Shown: positions 6,402 to 13,730 of the stretch, one piece after another | How positions within the stretch are numbered: position 1 is the first letter of the stretch | Layout of the letters: each line of letters begins with the position of its first letter | NCBI GenBank assembly: GCA_937902295.1 | Contig: CALGUM010000035.1 | Span: 1 to 15,661, forward strand | Length of the DNA: 15,661 bases | Direction: 5' to 3' | Source: an uncultured Candidatus Saccharibacteria bacterium | GTDB taxonomy: Bacteria > Patescibacteriota > Saccharimonadia > Saccharimonadales > Saccharimonadaceae | Position numbers and translations under genes: made by a program | The notes under the pieces: model-generated | Told to the model about the DNA's origin: nothing | What the model saw: only the letters and a program-made list of their open reading frames with translations | Database searches by the model: none

Positions 6402-7982
6402 TTAGCGAATTGGCTCATCCTTGAGCGCGGCGTAGACACCGTTTGTCCATCCGAATCCATCTTGCAGTGGATATTCTCCGCCACCGCCTACGCGCGATTC
6501 ATTTACCACATCATATTTCTCTATCATTTTATGGTGAGTTGAGAATACACCCTCTGTAGTTGTGAGCCATCGCTGTTTTATGTCATCCGCAAGCTTGTGG
6601 TGGCCATACTCGCGCAGGCCTTGTATGGCAATCCAATGAAGCGGAGCCCATCCATTCGGCGCATCCCACTGCTGGCCATTGTCTACGAGCGTTGTCTGGA
6701 GGCCGCCTTCTCGAAGAAAATCTTTCTCTAGTCTATTTGCTACAGCTCGAGCTTGCTGTGTTGTGGCGATCTTGGCATACAGCGGAAACACTCCAGCGAG
6801 CGTCGCACGTGGTGTCGTGTTGCCTTCTCGAAAGTTATAATCCATAAAAAACTGCTCATTTTCATCCCAACAATATTTCTCGATCGATCGAGCGCGTCGA
6901 TCGGCAAATGCCTGGAACTTTTGCCGTAGGAGTGGTTGTCGTAGCAGCTGGTATGTTTCCGCTATCGTGACTTCTAGCTGATACAGCAGGCAGTTCAGAT
7001 CCACTGGAATAATGTCTGTCGTACAAATTGATTCAATATCGCGCGCATTACCAAACCAACGAGAGCTAAAGTCCCATCCACTTTCTGCACCTGCGCGCAG
7101 GTCCAAGAACAACTTATCTTTGTCATCGCTCACAGACCTCTCGGCTGTTTCAAGATCTTCTCTTAGCGATTCCGGTCGTGGAGTAACCTTATTATCGTAA
7201 TAACGGTTGAGCACTGAGCCATCCGACATGCGTACTACGCGCGCGAATGCGTGCTGATCAACATGTTCATTCACAGAGCGACGGCCTTTCATCCAAAATC
7301 GATATTCCGCGAGCAGCGCGGGCAAAAATTCAAGCTGCGTACGCCTGCAACCTCTATGCTTTCCAAGAAGTTTTACCATGTGCGCAAAAAAAGGCGGCTG
7401 GGAACGACTCAAAAAATACGTGCGATTTGCGGTCGGTATAAAACCAAATTTTCGTATCATATATTGATAATTGCGCATCATGCCGTGAATCGTATCCCAG
7501 CGGCCATCTGCCGCAAGCCCCAGCATAATAAAATAACTATCCCAATAGAACTGCTCGCTAAACCGACCCCCGGGCACCACGTACTCGTGCGGCAATGCTA
7601 TCAGGGATCCCCGGTCTTTACGGTTACGTCGCTCAAGTTCGGCCCATAAGCCACGGACATGCTCACGAGGCGACACAGAAGGTGAATAATTATATATCGC
7701 AGGGCGATGCGGCATAAACTCGTAGAAGTGCCTGCTCACAAAGTCGCGCAGATCAAACTCAGGGTCCTGTTTGGCGAGCTTATATTCTTTTATGATTTGA
7801 TTTGAGCGCTTGCGTGGTATTAAATCAACAAACGTCTTACCATCACTATAGACTTGCTCCCGCTGCACATCGTGAAAAAAATCACCTAGCACTTCGTCTG
7901 GGCTTTTTGACGTCACAAGTAATCGGCCTGTTGTTTTAACAAGGGCAGTTTTTAACTTGTGCGAAGCAGACTTACTGGGCAT
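6402..7982 (-). CDS. treF: Trehalase, GH37 family (cytoplasmic)
   Basis: Hydrolyses trehalose to two glucose molecules by inversion. The 526 residues are close to the E. coli enzymes (about 550-565). Both family signatures are intact: PGGRFSEQFYWDSYF at 137-151 and QWDAPNGWAP at 438-447. The arginine-bearing TPRPESLREDLETA block is at 267-280. The catalytic acid is D304 in SGWDFSSRW and the base is E503 in GGGGEYPLQDGFGWTNGV. There is no signal peptide or membrane helix, so it acts on internal trehalose, like TreF; TreA is periplasmic. ATG 7982 lies nine bases after a TATACT box that has a TTGAGT -35, so the message has almost no leader. The GH13 glucosidase follows 50 bases downstream. No trehalose transporter or otsAB genes are in the window, so the source of substrate is unknown. 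Nothing looks broken or truncated. Confidence 0.95.
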   Translation of the reverse strand: MPSKSASHKLKTALVKTTGRLLVTSKSPDEVLGDFFHDVQREQVYSDGKTFVDLIPRKRSNQIIKEYKLAKQDPEFDLRDFVSRHFYEFMPHRPAIYNYSPSVSPREHVRGLWAELERRNRKDRGSLIALPHEYVVPGGRFSEQFYWDSYFIMLGLAADGRWDTIHGMMRNYQYMIRKFGFIPTANRTYFLSRSQPPFFAHMVKLLGKHRGCRRTQLEFLPALLAEYRFWMKGRRSVNEHVDQHAFARVVRMSDGSVLNRYYDNKVTPRPESLREDLETAERSVSDDKDKLFLDLRAGAESGWDFSSRWFGNARDIESICTTDIIPVDLNCLLYQLEVTIAETYQLLRQPLLRQKFQAFADRRARSIEKYCWDENEQFFMDYNFREGNTTPRATLAGVFPLYAKIATTQQARAVANRLEKDFLREGGLQTTLVDNGQQWDAPNGWAPLHWIAIQGLREYGHHKLADDIKQRWLTTTEGVFSTHHKMIEKYDVVNESRVGGGGEYPLQDGFGWTNGVYAALKDEPIR

Positions 7983-7991
7983 ATATACAAC

Positions 7992-8020
7992 AGTATATCG
8001 CTTATGCTCACGCGACTCAA
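7992..8020 (-). promoter_or_regulatory. Promoter of the trehalase-glucosidase unit
   Basis: TTGAGT (8015-8020) and TATACT (7992-7997) on the minus strand are separated by 17 bases. The predicted start lies about two bases before the ATG at 7982. The -35 begins just three bases after the stop codon of the ZIP transporter gene, so the sugar genes can be transcribed separately from it. Confidence 0.65.
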
Positions 8021-8023
8021 CGC

Positions 8024-8911
8024 CTAATGTGCATGGTCGTGATCTTTTTCTTCATGACGATCGTGAGAATGGTCATATGGCTCATGATTTTCTTGGTCGC
8101 GATCGCGATCGTGCGAGTCATGGTGTTCGTGCTCACGAGCACTATCGTGCCCACTAATATATTCGTGGGCAACCGTCGTCGTCAGGCCGACAAACACCAC
8201 GCCAGCTAGCAATACGAGCGTCTGCAAGTTTGCCACGCGCCGCTTCGGCTCGGCGTGAATAGTAGGGATAATATCACTCGCCGCGATATAGAGGAAGAAG
8301 CCAGCGATCGCTGCAAGCAGCATTGACTGGGATAGATCCACATAACCACCGAAGCCGAATACCAACGCTGCAGCTACCACTGTCACAAGTGCACTTGCGA
8401 TATTTATCAACAATACATTACGTTTTTTGACACCCTTCGATAGCAGTAAGCCAAAATCTCCAATTTCTTGAGGGATCTCGTGTGCTGCCACCGCAATAGC
8501 TGTAATCACACCTGTCGCCGGACTCACCAAAAAAGCTGCACCGATCGCAAGTCCATCTACAAAATTATGTGATGTATCACCGATAACAATCAGAGATGGA
8601 CTGCGTCTTCCGTGCAACTTACCTCCGTCTTCATGATGGTGATGAAACCAGTTGAGTGTTCGCTCCAGCACAAAAAAAGCGAGGAACGCCAGTAGCACTA
8701 CCATAGAGATATGTTTCGGATCGCCGTCCATGTAGGCATGGGGCAGTAGATCCAAAAATGCTGCTGCGAGCAAGGCACCTGCTGCAAACGGCACGGCAGC
8801 ACGTTGCAATTTTGCGGCGCCCCACTTTCCATACAAAAGATATATACCGCCCGCAAGGGAGATAAGACTGCCCGCAGTCGTCACGATAATTAACAAGATC
8901 CATTCATTCAT
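8024..8911 (-). CDS. ZIP family divalent metal transporter
   Basis: Integral membrane importer of zinc or related divalent metals (ZIP/ZupT type), 295 residues with about eight hydrophobic segments. The metal-binding motifs of helices 4 and 5 are intact: HNFVDG (115-120) and HEIPQE (144-149). The loop before helix 4 carries HHHHEDGG (90-97). After the last helix a 45-residue hydrophilic tail (251-295) is full of H, D and E and ends HDHAH. This is longer than usual for a bacterial ZIP and could buffer or sense metal. The corresponding DNA (8030-8130) is repetitive, with tandem GCGATC units. Start ATG 8911 lacks a Shine-Dalgarno and is preceded nine bases away by a TGATACACT element. The gene follows typA in the same direction. 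The exact metal cannot be read from sequence. Confidence 0.92.
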   Translation of the reverse strand: MNEWILLIIVTTAGSLISLAGGIYLLYGKWGAAKLQRAAVPFAAGALLAAAFLDLLPHAYMDGDPKHISMVVLLAFLAFFVLERTLNWFHHHHEDGGKLHGRRSPSLIVIGDTSHNFVDGLAIGAAFLVSPATGVITAIAVAAHEIPQEIGDFGLLLSKGVKKRNVLLINIASALVTVVAAALVFGFGGYVDLSQSMLLAAIAGFFLYIAASDIIPTIHAEPKRRVANLQTLVLLAGVVFVGLTTTVAHEYISGHDSAREHEHHDSHDRDRDQENHEPYDHSHDRHEEKDHDHAH

Positions 8912-8920
8912 AGTGAAGTT

Positions 8921-8948
8921 AGTGTATCATCTGTATGTATTTGTGCAA
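8921..8948 (-). promoter_or_regulatory. Candidate promoter of the ZIP gene
   Basis: An extended -10, TGA-TACACT (8921-8929), lies nine bases before the ATG. TTGCAC (8943-8948) is 16 bases upstream of the hexamer. The predicted message has only a few bases before the start codon. No palindrome typical of a Zur or Fur operator is evident. Confidence 0.5.
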
Positions 8949-8980
8949 ATGTGTCGCAATTTTGTATAATTTTGCAGCGT

Positions 8981-10804
8981 TTATTTCTTCGCAGCGCGCT
9001 TTCGCTGGCTAGGATCGAGATGGCGTTTACGTAGACGCAGTGACTTAGGCGTCACTTCGAGCAGTTCGTCGTCTTCGATAAAGTCGATACTTTGCTCAAG
9101 GCTCAGGTCAGTAAATGGCGTCAGCTGAATAGTGCCGTCGCTCGATGATGTACGCATATTTGTCAGTTGTTTACCGCGGCACACATTGACATCCAGGTCG
9201 CCCTGTCGGTTATACACACCGACAATCATACCCTGGTACACAACTGTACCCGGACCGACAAATAGTTCACCGCGAGCTGCCGCCGCGTCAAGCGCATAGG
9301 CTGTCGTCGAACCGGCTTCCGTTGCTACAAGCGCACCGTTACGAATTTGCTGCAGCTTAGGACCGAGCGGCTGATATCCGTGTGGCAAGCTATTTACAAT
9401 CACTGTACCTTTGGTAGCAGTCAAGAGAATATTACGTAGACCAATCATCGCTCGCGTTGGTAGTACATACGTTGTGCGGCTCGTACCGCTACTAGTTTGC
9501 TCCTGTTTGACCATGGCAGCACGCCGCGCGCCAAGCTCTTGACTCACTGCACCAAGAAATTCTGGTGCAACTTCGATCAAAAGCTCTTCAACAGGCTCCA
9601 TCACCTGTCCGTCCTGCTCCATAGTCACAACCTGAGGGCGACCCACTTCAAACTCAAAGCCTTCACGGCGGAGTGTTTCGATTAACACAGAAAGATGCAA
9701 CTCACCACGACCAGAAACTGTAAACCCAATACCGTCGTCTTCTACGCGCAGCGATACATTTGTCTCAAGCTCTTTGTTGAGACGGTCACCAATTTGACGT
9801 GACGTATTGTACTCCGCCTCCTTGCCTTTCATAGGACTCGTATTTGGTCCAAGGTACATGCTAAGTGTAGGTGCTTCGATATCGATTGTTGGAAGGGCTT
9901 CTGGGTTCTCTTTGTCGGCTATTGTGTCTCCGATATGCGCATCTGCAATACCAGTAATTGCCACGATATCGCCAGCAACTGCCGTGTCGATTTCTTCGCG
10001 GTTGAGGCCACGATATCCAAATATTTTATCGATACGGCCGTTAATCCGTACGTCATCACGTTTCATGAGTATGACAGGCATTGATTTCTTTACGTTACCA
10101 CGAGTGACACGACCAATTGCATATTTACCAAGGAAAGAATCGTATTGCAAACTTGTCACGAGAAGCTGCAGTGATCCACCCGCATCTACCTTCGGTGCAG
10201 GAATGTCTTCTATGATTGCTTTAAAAATTGGTGCGAGATCCGCATGTTCAGATGCGTTATCTGGCAACATTGGCCATGCTTTACCCTCACGTCCAATCGC
10301 ATAATACACTGGGTATTGCAGCTGGTCATCGCTAATTGCAAGCTCTAAGAATAGGTCGGCAACCTCATCGAGTACTTCGTCGATGCGGCGAGACGGCTTG
10401 TCGATCTTGTTGATCACGACAACAGGCTTGAGCCCAAGTTCAAGCGCCTTACTGAGTACAAACTTTGTCTGTGGCATTGGGCCTTCTTGCGCATCTACAA
10501 TCAGGAGCACTCCGTCGGCCATATTAAGTGTGCGCTCTACTTCACCAGAGAAGTCTGCGTGTCCTGGCGTATCGATGATGTTGATTTTGTAATCATCATG
10601 ATAAATTGATGTTTGTTTCGCGGTAATAGTGATCCCTCGTTCATGCTCTTGATCGCCACTATCCATAATAAGATCCTGGCTCATCTCGGCCTGGTTGTCC
10701 CTGAATGTATGTGACTGTTTGAGAAGTCCATCTACCATGGTCGTCTTACCATGGTCGACGTGTGCGATAATCGCAATGTTGCGTATGTTGCTTGCGTCTT
10801 TCAT
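8981..10804 (-). CDS. typA: Translational GTPase TypA/BipA
   Basis: Ribosome-associated GTPase of the elongation-factor family, 607 residues, the usual length; in other bacteria it supports 50S assembly and growth under stress or cold. Motifs: G1 AHVDHGKT (14-21), G2 ERGITI (55-60), G3 DTPGH (78-82), G4 NKID (132-135). After these come the beta-barrel domain and the TypA-specific C-terminal region (VEELLIEVAPEFLGAVSQELGARR, RTTYVLPTRAMIGLR, then the NMRTSSSDGTIQL block). The G5 position reads YYAIGREG rather than the common SA-x-x-G form. The very C-terminus is basic, as in relatives. ATG 10804 has no Shine-Dalgarno; instead the leader has a hairpin and a T-run right before the start. It is transcribed away from the tRNA-Val terminator and is followed by the ZIP gene. 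Confidence 0.97.
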   Translation of the reverse strand: MKDASNIRNIAIIAHVDHGKTTMVDGLLKQSHTFRDNQAEMSQDLIMDSGDQEHERGITITAKQTSIYHDDYKINIIDTPGHADFSGEVERTLNMADGVLLIVDAQEGPMPQTKFVLSKALELGLKPVVVINKIDKPSRRIDEVLDEVADLFLELAISDDQLQYPVYYAIGREGKAWPMLPDNASEHADLAPIFKAIIEDIPAPKVDAGGSLQLLVTSLQYDSFLGKYAIGRVTRGNVKKSMPVILMKRDDVRINGRIDKIFGYRGLNREEIDTAVAGDIVAITGIADAHIGDTIADKENPEALPTIDIEAPTLSMYLGPNTSPMKGKEAEYNTSRQIGDRLNKELETNVSLRVEDDGIGFTVSGRGELHLSVLIETLRREGFEFEVGRPQVVTMEQDGQVMEPVEELLIEVAPEFLGAVSQELGARRAAMVKQEQTSSGTSRTTYVLPTRAMIGLRNILLTATKGTVIVNSLPHGYQPLGPKLQQIRNGALVATEAGSTTAYALDAAAARGELFVGPGTVVYQGMIVGVYNRQGDLDVNVCRGKQLTNMRTSSSDGTIQLTPFTDLSLEQSIDFIEDDELLEVTPKSLRLRKRHLDPSQRKRAAKK

Positions 10805-10830
10805 AAAAATAAGCTCGTATTATCACGAGC
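10805..10830 (-). promoter_or_regulatory. Leader hairpin plus T-run directly before the typA start
   Basis: On the minus strand GCTCGT (10825-10830), a six-base loop and ACGAGC (10813-10818) form a perfect six-pair stem, followed by TTATTTTT and then ATG. It has the form of a weak intrinsic terminator or attenuator placed where the ribosome site should be. Confidence 0.45.
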
Positions 10831-10843
10831 AGCCCTTAGGTCT

Positions 10844-10872
10844 ATTCTACCACTATTATACGCTTACGTAAA
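10844..10872 (-). promoter_or_regulatory. Promoter of typA
   Basis: TTTACG (10867-10872) and the extended -10 TGG-TAGAAT (10844-10852) are spaced by 17 bases on the minus strand, predicting a start near 10837 and a leader of about 32 bases. A perfect TATAAT at 10855-10860 is an alternative or second -10 but has no matching -35. Confidence 0.5.
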
Positions 10873-10889
10873 CTCCCATAGCTATGCAT

Positions 10890-10912
10890 AAAAAAACCAC
10901 CCCGCAGGATGG
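10890..10912 (-). terminator. Intrinsic terminator of tRNA-Val
   Basis: On the minus strand CCATCC, a TGCG loop and GGGTGG form a six-pair GC-rich stem (10897-10912, one U-G pair), followed at once by seven Ts (10890-10896). It lies eight bases after the encoded CCA end of the tRNA. Confidence 0.8.
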
Positions 10913-10920
10913 ACTTTTTA

Positions 10921-10997
10921 TGGTGGGCGCTGAGGGGCTCGAACCCCCGACCCCTTCGGTGTAAACGAAGTGCTCTAGCCAACTGAGCTAAGCGCCC
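10921..10997 (-). tRNA. tRNA-Val, anticodon UAC
   Basis: A complete 77-base cloverleaf reads on the minus strand. The acceptor stem is GGGCGCT/AGCGCCC, with discriminator A and an encoded CCA. The D-arm contains GCTCAGTTGGCTAGAGC, the T-arm GGGGGTTCGAGCCCC. The anticodon stem CTTCG/CGAAG encloses the loop TTTACAC, giving anticodon TAC (10961-10963), which reads GUA and probably other GUN codons. It has its own promoter and terminator. Confidence 0.97.
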
Positions 10998-11018
10998 GGA
11001 TCGTTTTGTAACTCAGTT

Positions 11019-11047
11019 ATTATAGCGTAAAACTCTTAGCCGTGCAA
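11019..11047 (-). promoter_or_regulatory. Promoter of tRNA-Val
   Basis: TTGCAC (11042-11047), 17 bases and a perfect TATAAT (11019-11024) on the minus strand. The predicted start is about 15 bases before the mature tRNA 5' end. Confidence 0.7.
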
Positions 11048-11092
11048 TATGTGTTTTTGTAATATGTGCCCATTTCAAATTAAATATTCTTC

Positions 11093-11118
11093 AATAAAAG
11101 AGAGGTCAATTAGACCTC
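11093..11118 (-). terminator. Intrinsic terminator of tRNA-Leu
   Basis: GAGGTC (11113-11118), a five-base loop and GACCTC (11102-11107) form a perfect stem on the minus strand, followed by TCTTTTATT. It begins about nine bases after the CCA end of tRNA-Leu. T-rich sequence on the other side means it could act in both directions. Confidence 0.75.
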
Positions 11119-11127
11119 GATTTTATT

Positions 11128-11215
11128 TGGTGCGGTGAAGAGGACTTGAACCTCCACGAGCGCAATGCTCACTAGCCCCTCAAGCTAGCGCGTCTACCAA
11201 TTCCGCCACCACCGC
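11128..11215 (-). tRNA. tRNA-Leu, anticodon GAG
   Basis: An 88-base class II tRNA with encoded CCA. The acceptor stem GCGGTGG pairs with TCACCGC, with a G-T pair at its base, and the discriminator is A as required for leucine. The anticodon stem CTAGC/GCTAG encloses TTGAGGG, giving GAG (11179-11181), which reads CUC and CUU. The long variable arm with a GAGC stem and the T-loop TTCAAGT are present. Confidence 0.97.
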
Positions 11216-11261
11216 ATAGTGGTATATATTGTATCAATAGTGCGTCTTCAATACCCGTCTG

Positions 11262-11290
11262 ATTATACCGACATTACGGTGTTTTGTAAA
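11262..11290 (-). promoter_or_regulatory. Promoter of tRNA-Leu
   Basis: TTTACA (11285-11290), 17 bases and a perfect TATAAT (11262-11267) on the minus strand. The -35 lies inside the last codons of the binding-protein gene. The predicted start is about 40 bases before the mature 5' end. A nearer extended -10 (TGATACAAT, 11228-11236) could give a shorter precursor. Confidence 0.65.
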
Positions 11291-13076
11291 CAGTACCCTG
11301 CTGTGCTGTCCAATAAATGACGTCATTGTAGCGGTCGTGACCCGTCACCAAGTTTGCACGACTATCAAATGTCGTAAGTTTATTTGTATGGATATAGGTC
11401 AACTGAGATTGATACAAACCAATTGCCGGTGCATCGCGATACCACTGCCTCACAAATGACTTGTACTTTTCCGCCCGCAGGTCGCCCTCTACTCTGAGTC
11501 GCGCAGAAGAGAGCGCGTCATCACTAATACCATTGCGATAGCTGGAGAAGTTCAATCCACGCTCCGTAGCCTGTGAAGAATGCCAATACGCATACACATC
11601 CGGGTCAGAACCTAGGTACAATTCGTGCACCAGTACGTCAAAGTCTCGTGGTTGCAATACCGTGCTGGCAAGATTCTGTGTAGGATCACTTGTATCAACC
11701 GTTTGGACTACCACCTCAACCCCGAGCGCACGCCATTGCTTAGCAAGATTAGCGACTACAGGCTCGTAATCAGCGTCTTTAATAGAAAGGACTTTTAGAG
11801 TGAGTGGCTGCTCATCCTTAAACCGTTTTCCGTCGCGACCTTTTTTCCAGCCTGCAGCATCAAGCAATGATTCAGCACGTTTAGTATCAATAGACGGCTT
11901 CTCAACTCCAGACAGATCTGTCTGCCTTGGCAGAATTGGTGCGTCGAGGGCCGTGTACTCAGTCGGTAGCGCGGCAATGGCCTTTTTTGTGTCGGTACCA
12001 AGCTGTAATGCTTTTCTAATCTCACTATCGCCAAGTGTCGTGGAGGTACGTGTATTAAACAATGCATACACACCAGAGTGGACAGGCTCAGACCTAGCAC
12101 TATACTCTTCCGATCCATCGAACTGCCTGAATGAGCTTGTCGACAGACCACTCACAGCATTCACGGCACGACTCCGCAATGCGCGCGTCAAACTATCTTG
12201 ACTGCCGTACAGATGCAACTGAAATCGCTCAATTTTCGGCGCACCATCATAGTACTTTGCATTTCGGTTCATATGCACAACCGTATATGCATCACGACCA
12301 TCGACATCCTGACGCATATTGAAACTAAAAGGACCAGAACCGACAGGTCGAGTAGAAAAGTTCGAATCGCGCACTTCACTCGGCGATACTGTACTCAAGA
12401 TATGCTTAGGAACAATATAAAAAGTCAATGCACTTGGAAACGGCGCATATACCGCAGGCAGTATGAAATCTACTGTGCGCTCATCTATTTTTTTGATTTC
12501 GATATTTGCCCAATTAGAACTTACTGCAATACGAGCCGTCGGGTCTTTCATAAGTTCGAACGTGTACACTACATCATCGGCTGTAAGACGGGTGTTGTCA
12601 TGCCAGAACACTGTCGACTTGAGTGTGACACGGTAGCGTTTACCGTCGTCATGGACAGAATACCGTTCAGCCAAATCACCCTGAATAGCTCCCGTTCTGT
12701 CGTGACTAAAGAGTGAAGAAAACATCAAACGTGCCGCAGCATTTTCACCCGACGTACTCACATAGAGTGGGTTAAGTGTTGCAACGTCGCTGCGCACGCC
12801 TTCTGCATACGTGCCGCCTTCTACACCTGCAGCAGTCGTATACGACATCTGATAGAGAAAAAACTGTGCGGTGGCAAGGCCAATTAACACACCCATACCC
12901 ATCAGCCATATGGCAATGTGACGTCGTACTTCGCGCGCATTATGTATACGCGCGACTATAAATTGATGTGCGTGTTTTAGTGTTGCAGACTCAGCTCGAC
13001 GAGCGCGCTCAGAGAACTTTCCAGGTTTGATGTTGATGCGCTGGAATTTGTTCCACCTTTTGTCTGGGTTTGCCAC
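11274..13076 (-). CDS. Membrane-anchored family-5 (DppA/OppA-type) solute-binding protein
   Basis: Extracellular binding component of a peptide-type ABC importer, 600 residues. Residues 1-53 are hydrophilic and very basic, 54-77 form one transmembrane helix, and the rest is the family-5 binding fold. Its start is visible in GGTYAEGV and ATLNPLY (87-105), DLAERY, WHDNTRLTADDVVYTFELM (158-176) and RPVGSGPFSF. There is no lipobox cysteine, so the protein is held by an uncleaved N-terminal helix, unlike most Gram-positive relatives. No permease or ATPase genes are near. The start is GTG 13076, six bases after the secG stop and without a good ribosome site, so translation is probably coupled to secG. 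This secG - binding protein arrangement is one I associate with Saccharibacteria. The ligand, taken to be peptides, is family inference. Confidence 0.9.
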   Translation of the reverse strand: MANPDKRWNKFQRINIKPGKFSERARRAESATLKHAHQFIVARIHNAREVRRHIAIWLMGMGVLIGLATAQFFLYQMSYTTAAGVEGGTYAEGVRSDVATLNPLYVSTSGENAAARLMFSSLFSHDRTGAIQGDLAERYSVHDDGKRYRVTLKSTVFWHDNTRLTADDVVYTFELMKDPTARIAVSSNWANIEIKKIDERTVDFILPAVYAPFPSALTFYIVPKHILSTVSPSEVRDSNFSTRPVGSGPFSFNMRQDVDGRDAYTVVHMNRNAKYYDGAPKIERFQLHLYGSQDSLTRALRSRAVNAVSGLSTSSFRQFDGSEEYSARSEPVHSGVYALFNTRTSTTLGDSEIRKALQLGTDTKKAIAALPTEYTALDAPILPRQTDLSGVEKPSIDTKRAESLLDAAGWKKGRDGKRFKDEQPLTLKVLSIKDADYEPVVANLAKQWRALGVEVVVQTVDTSDPTQNLASTVLQPRDFDVLVHELYLGSDPDVYAYWHSSQATERGLNFSSYRNGISDDALSSARLRVEGDLRAEKYKSFVRQWYRDAPAIGLYQSQLTYIHTNKLTTFDSRANLVTGHDRYNDVIYWTAQQGTVYKTP

Positions 13077-13082
13077 AGGTTA

Positions 13083-13313
13083 TTATGCCCCCAAAGATGG
13101 TACGAGTAGCGCCGCAAGAATAGAGAGGACAAACACAACTGCCATGACAATGGTAAACTCAAATAAACTCTTATCGATTCCTCGACGTGCCGTAAAAAGT
13201 TCACCAGAACTACCAAACCCTGCACCGAGTGATGCACCACGCTGCTGGAGTAAAATGGCAAGGGTCATCAATACACCCGAACCAACAGTCACAATTTGCA
13301 GAATAATATCCAT
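13083..13313 (-). CDS. secG: Preprotein translocase subunit SecG
   Basis: Small subunit of the SecYEG protein export channel, 76 residues with two membrane helices (about 2-22 and 52-73). Between them lies the family loop LLQQRGASLGAGFGSSGELF (21-40), ending in ARRG as in other SecG proteins. The frame stays open to 13364, but ATG 13313 is chosen because AGAGGAAG sits just upstream and the protein then begins at the first helix as relatives do. That ribosome site lies in the last codons of the upstream holin-like gene, whose stop is four bases before this ATG. The gene is followed six bases later by the solute-binding protein gene. Confidence 0.92.
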   Translation of the reverse strand: MDIILQIVTVGSGVLMTLAILLQQRGASLGAGFGSSGELFTARRGIDKSLFEFTIVMAVVFVLSILAALLVPSLGA

Positions 13314-13317
13314 CTCT

Positions 13318-13710
13318 CTATACTTCCTCTCGTTTTTTCGTAATCTGTAGCTCCAGAGCTGCACTTACTATATAGTTTATCAGACTGAGAAGCATTCCTG
13401 CAAAAATTGAGTTCAAAAATGTCATCGATAGACCAGGTGTCATTTGCAGCGCGAGCCATACCATAAGGCCGTTTACTACAATAATAAACAACCCGAGCGT
13501 TACTAAGATCGCAGGAAGTGACAAGATGATGATAATTGGGCGCAGCAACGTGTTAAGCAAAGAAAACACGAGGCCAGCTAGCAGGAACAGTGCAACACTT
13601 TCATCGACCTGCTGTTCGGTCACACCCGCACCGAGCAATCGTACCGCGACCCAAAGCCCAAACGAGTTTAGTAGCCACCTGACAGTAAATATAGCGAGTT
13701 GTTGCCTCAT
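13318..13710 (-). CDS. Phage-holin-4 superfamily (YvlD-like) membrane protein
   Basis: Four-helix membrane protein of 130 residues that matches the chromosomal holin-like family (PF04020, YvlD type). Hydrophobic segments lie at about 7-26, 39-55, 59-88 and 98-118. The family block NTLLRPIIIILSLP (53-66), followed by TLGLFIIVVNGLMVWLA (71-87), is clear. The C-terminus is charged (KKREEV). Despite the family name, no phage genes are nearby and family members are ordinary chromosomal genes of unknown or envelope-stress function. The TGA stop of the upstream peptidase gene forms part of an extended -10 before this gene, and ATG 13710 has no Shine-Dalgarno. It overlaps nothing and is closely followed by secG. 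Confidence 0.85.
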   Translation of the reverse strand: MRQQLAIFTVRWLLNSFGLWVAVRLLGAGVTEQQVDESVALFLLAGLVFSLLNTLLRPIIIILSLPAILVTLGLFIIVVNGLMVWLALQMTPGLSMTFLNSIFAGMLLSLINYIVSAALELQITKKREEV

Positions 13711-13721
13711 GATTATTTATA

Positions 13722-13730
13722 ATTATATCA
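13722..13730 (-). promoter_or_regulatory. Extended -10 promoter of the holin-like/secG operon
   Basis: TGA-TATAAT on the minus strand, where the TGA (13728-13730) is also the stop codon of the peptidase gene. The hexamer ends 11 bases before ATG 13710, so the leader would be only about four bases. No -35 is apparent. Confidence 0.55.

Noticed and set aside
6093..6542. 149-codon open frame on the plus strand spanning the trehalase-GH13 junction
   Set aside because: It overlaps conserved coding sequence of both enzymes on the other strand, and its product shows no known motif.
8955..8980. AT-rich near-palindrome and plus-strand TATAAT between typA and the ZIP gene
   Set aside because: The arms pair only at their ends, no gene follows on the plus strand, and there is no hairpin with a T-run for a terminator call.
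10921..11215. tRNA pair as an integration site
   Set aside because: Both tRNAs are intact with their own promoters and terminators. I saw no repeated tRNA 3' end fragment or recombinase in the window.
12198..12716. 172-codon open frame on the plus strand
   Set aside because: It is antisense to the solute-binding protein gene, with no ribosome site or family similarity. Its composition (many C, H, I and R) is that of a shadow frame.
13318..13710. Prophage remnant suggested by the holin-like protein
   Set aside because: The family is a common chromosomal membrane-protein family. No integrase, structural, terminase or attachment-site sequence is present, and the neighbours are housekeeping genes.
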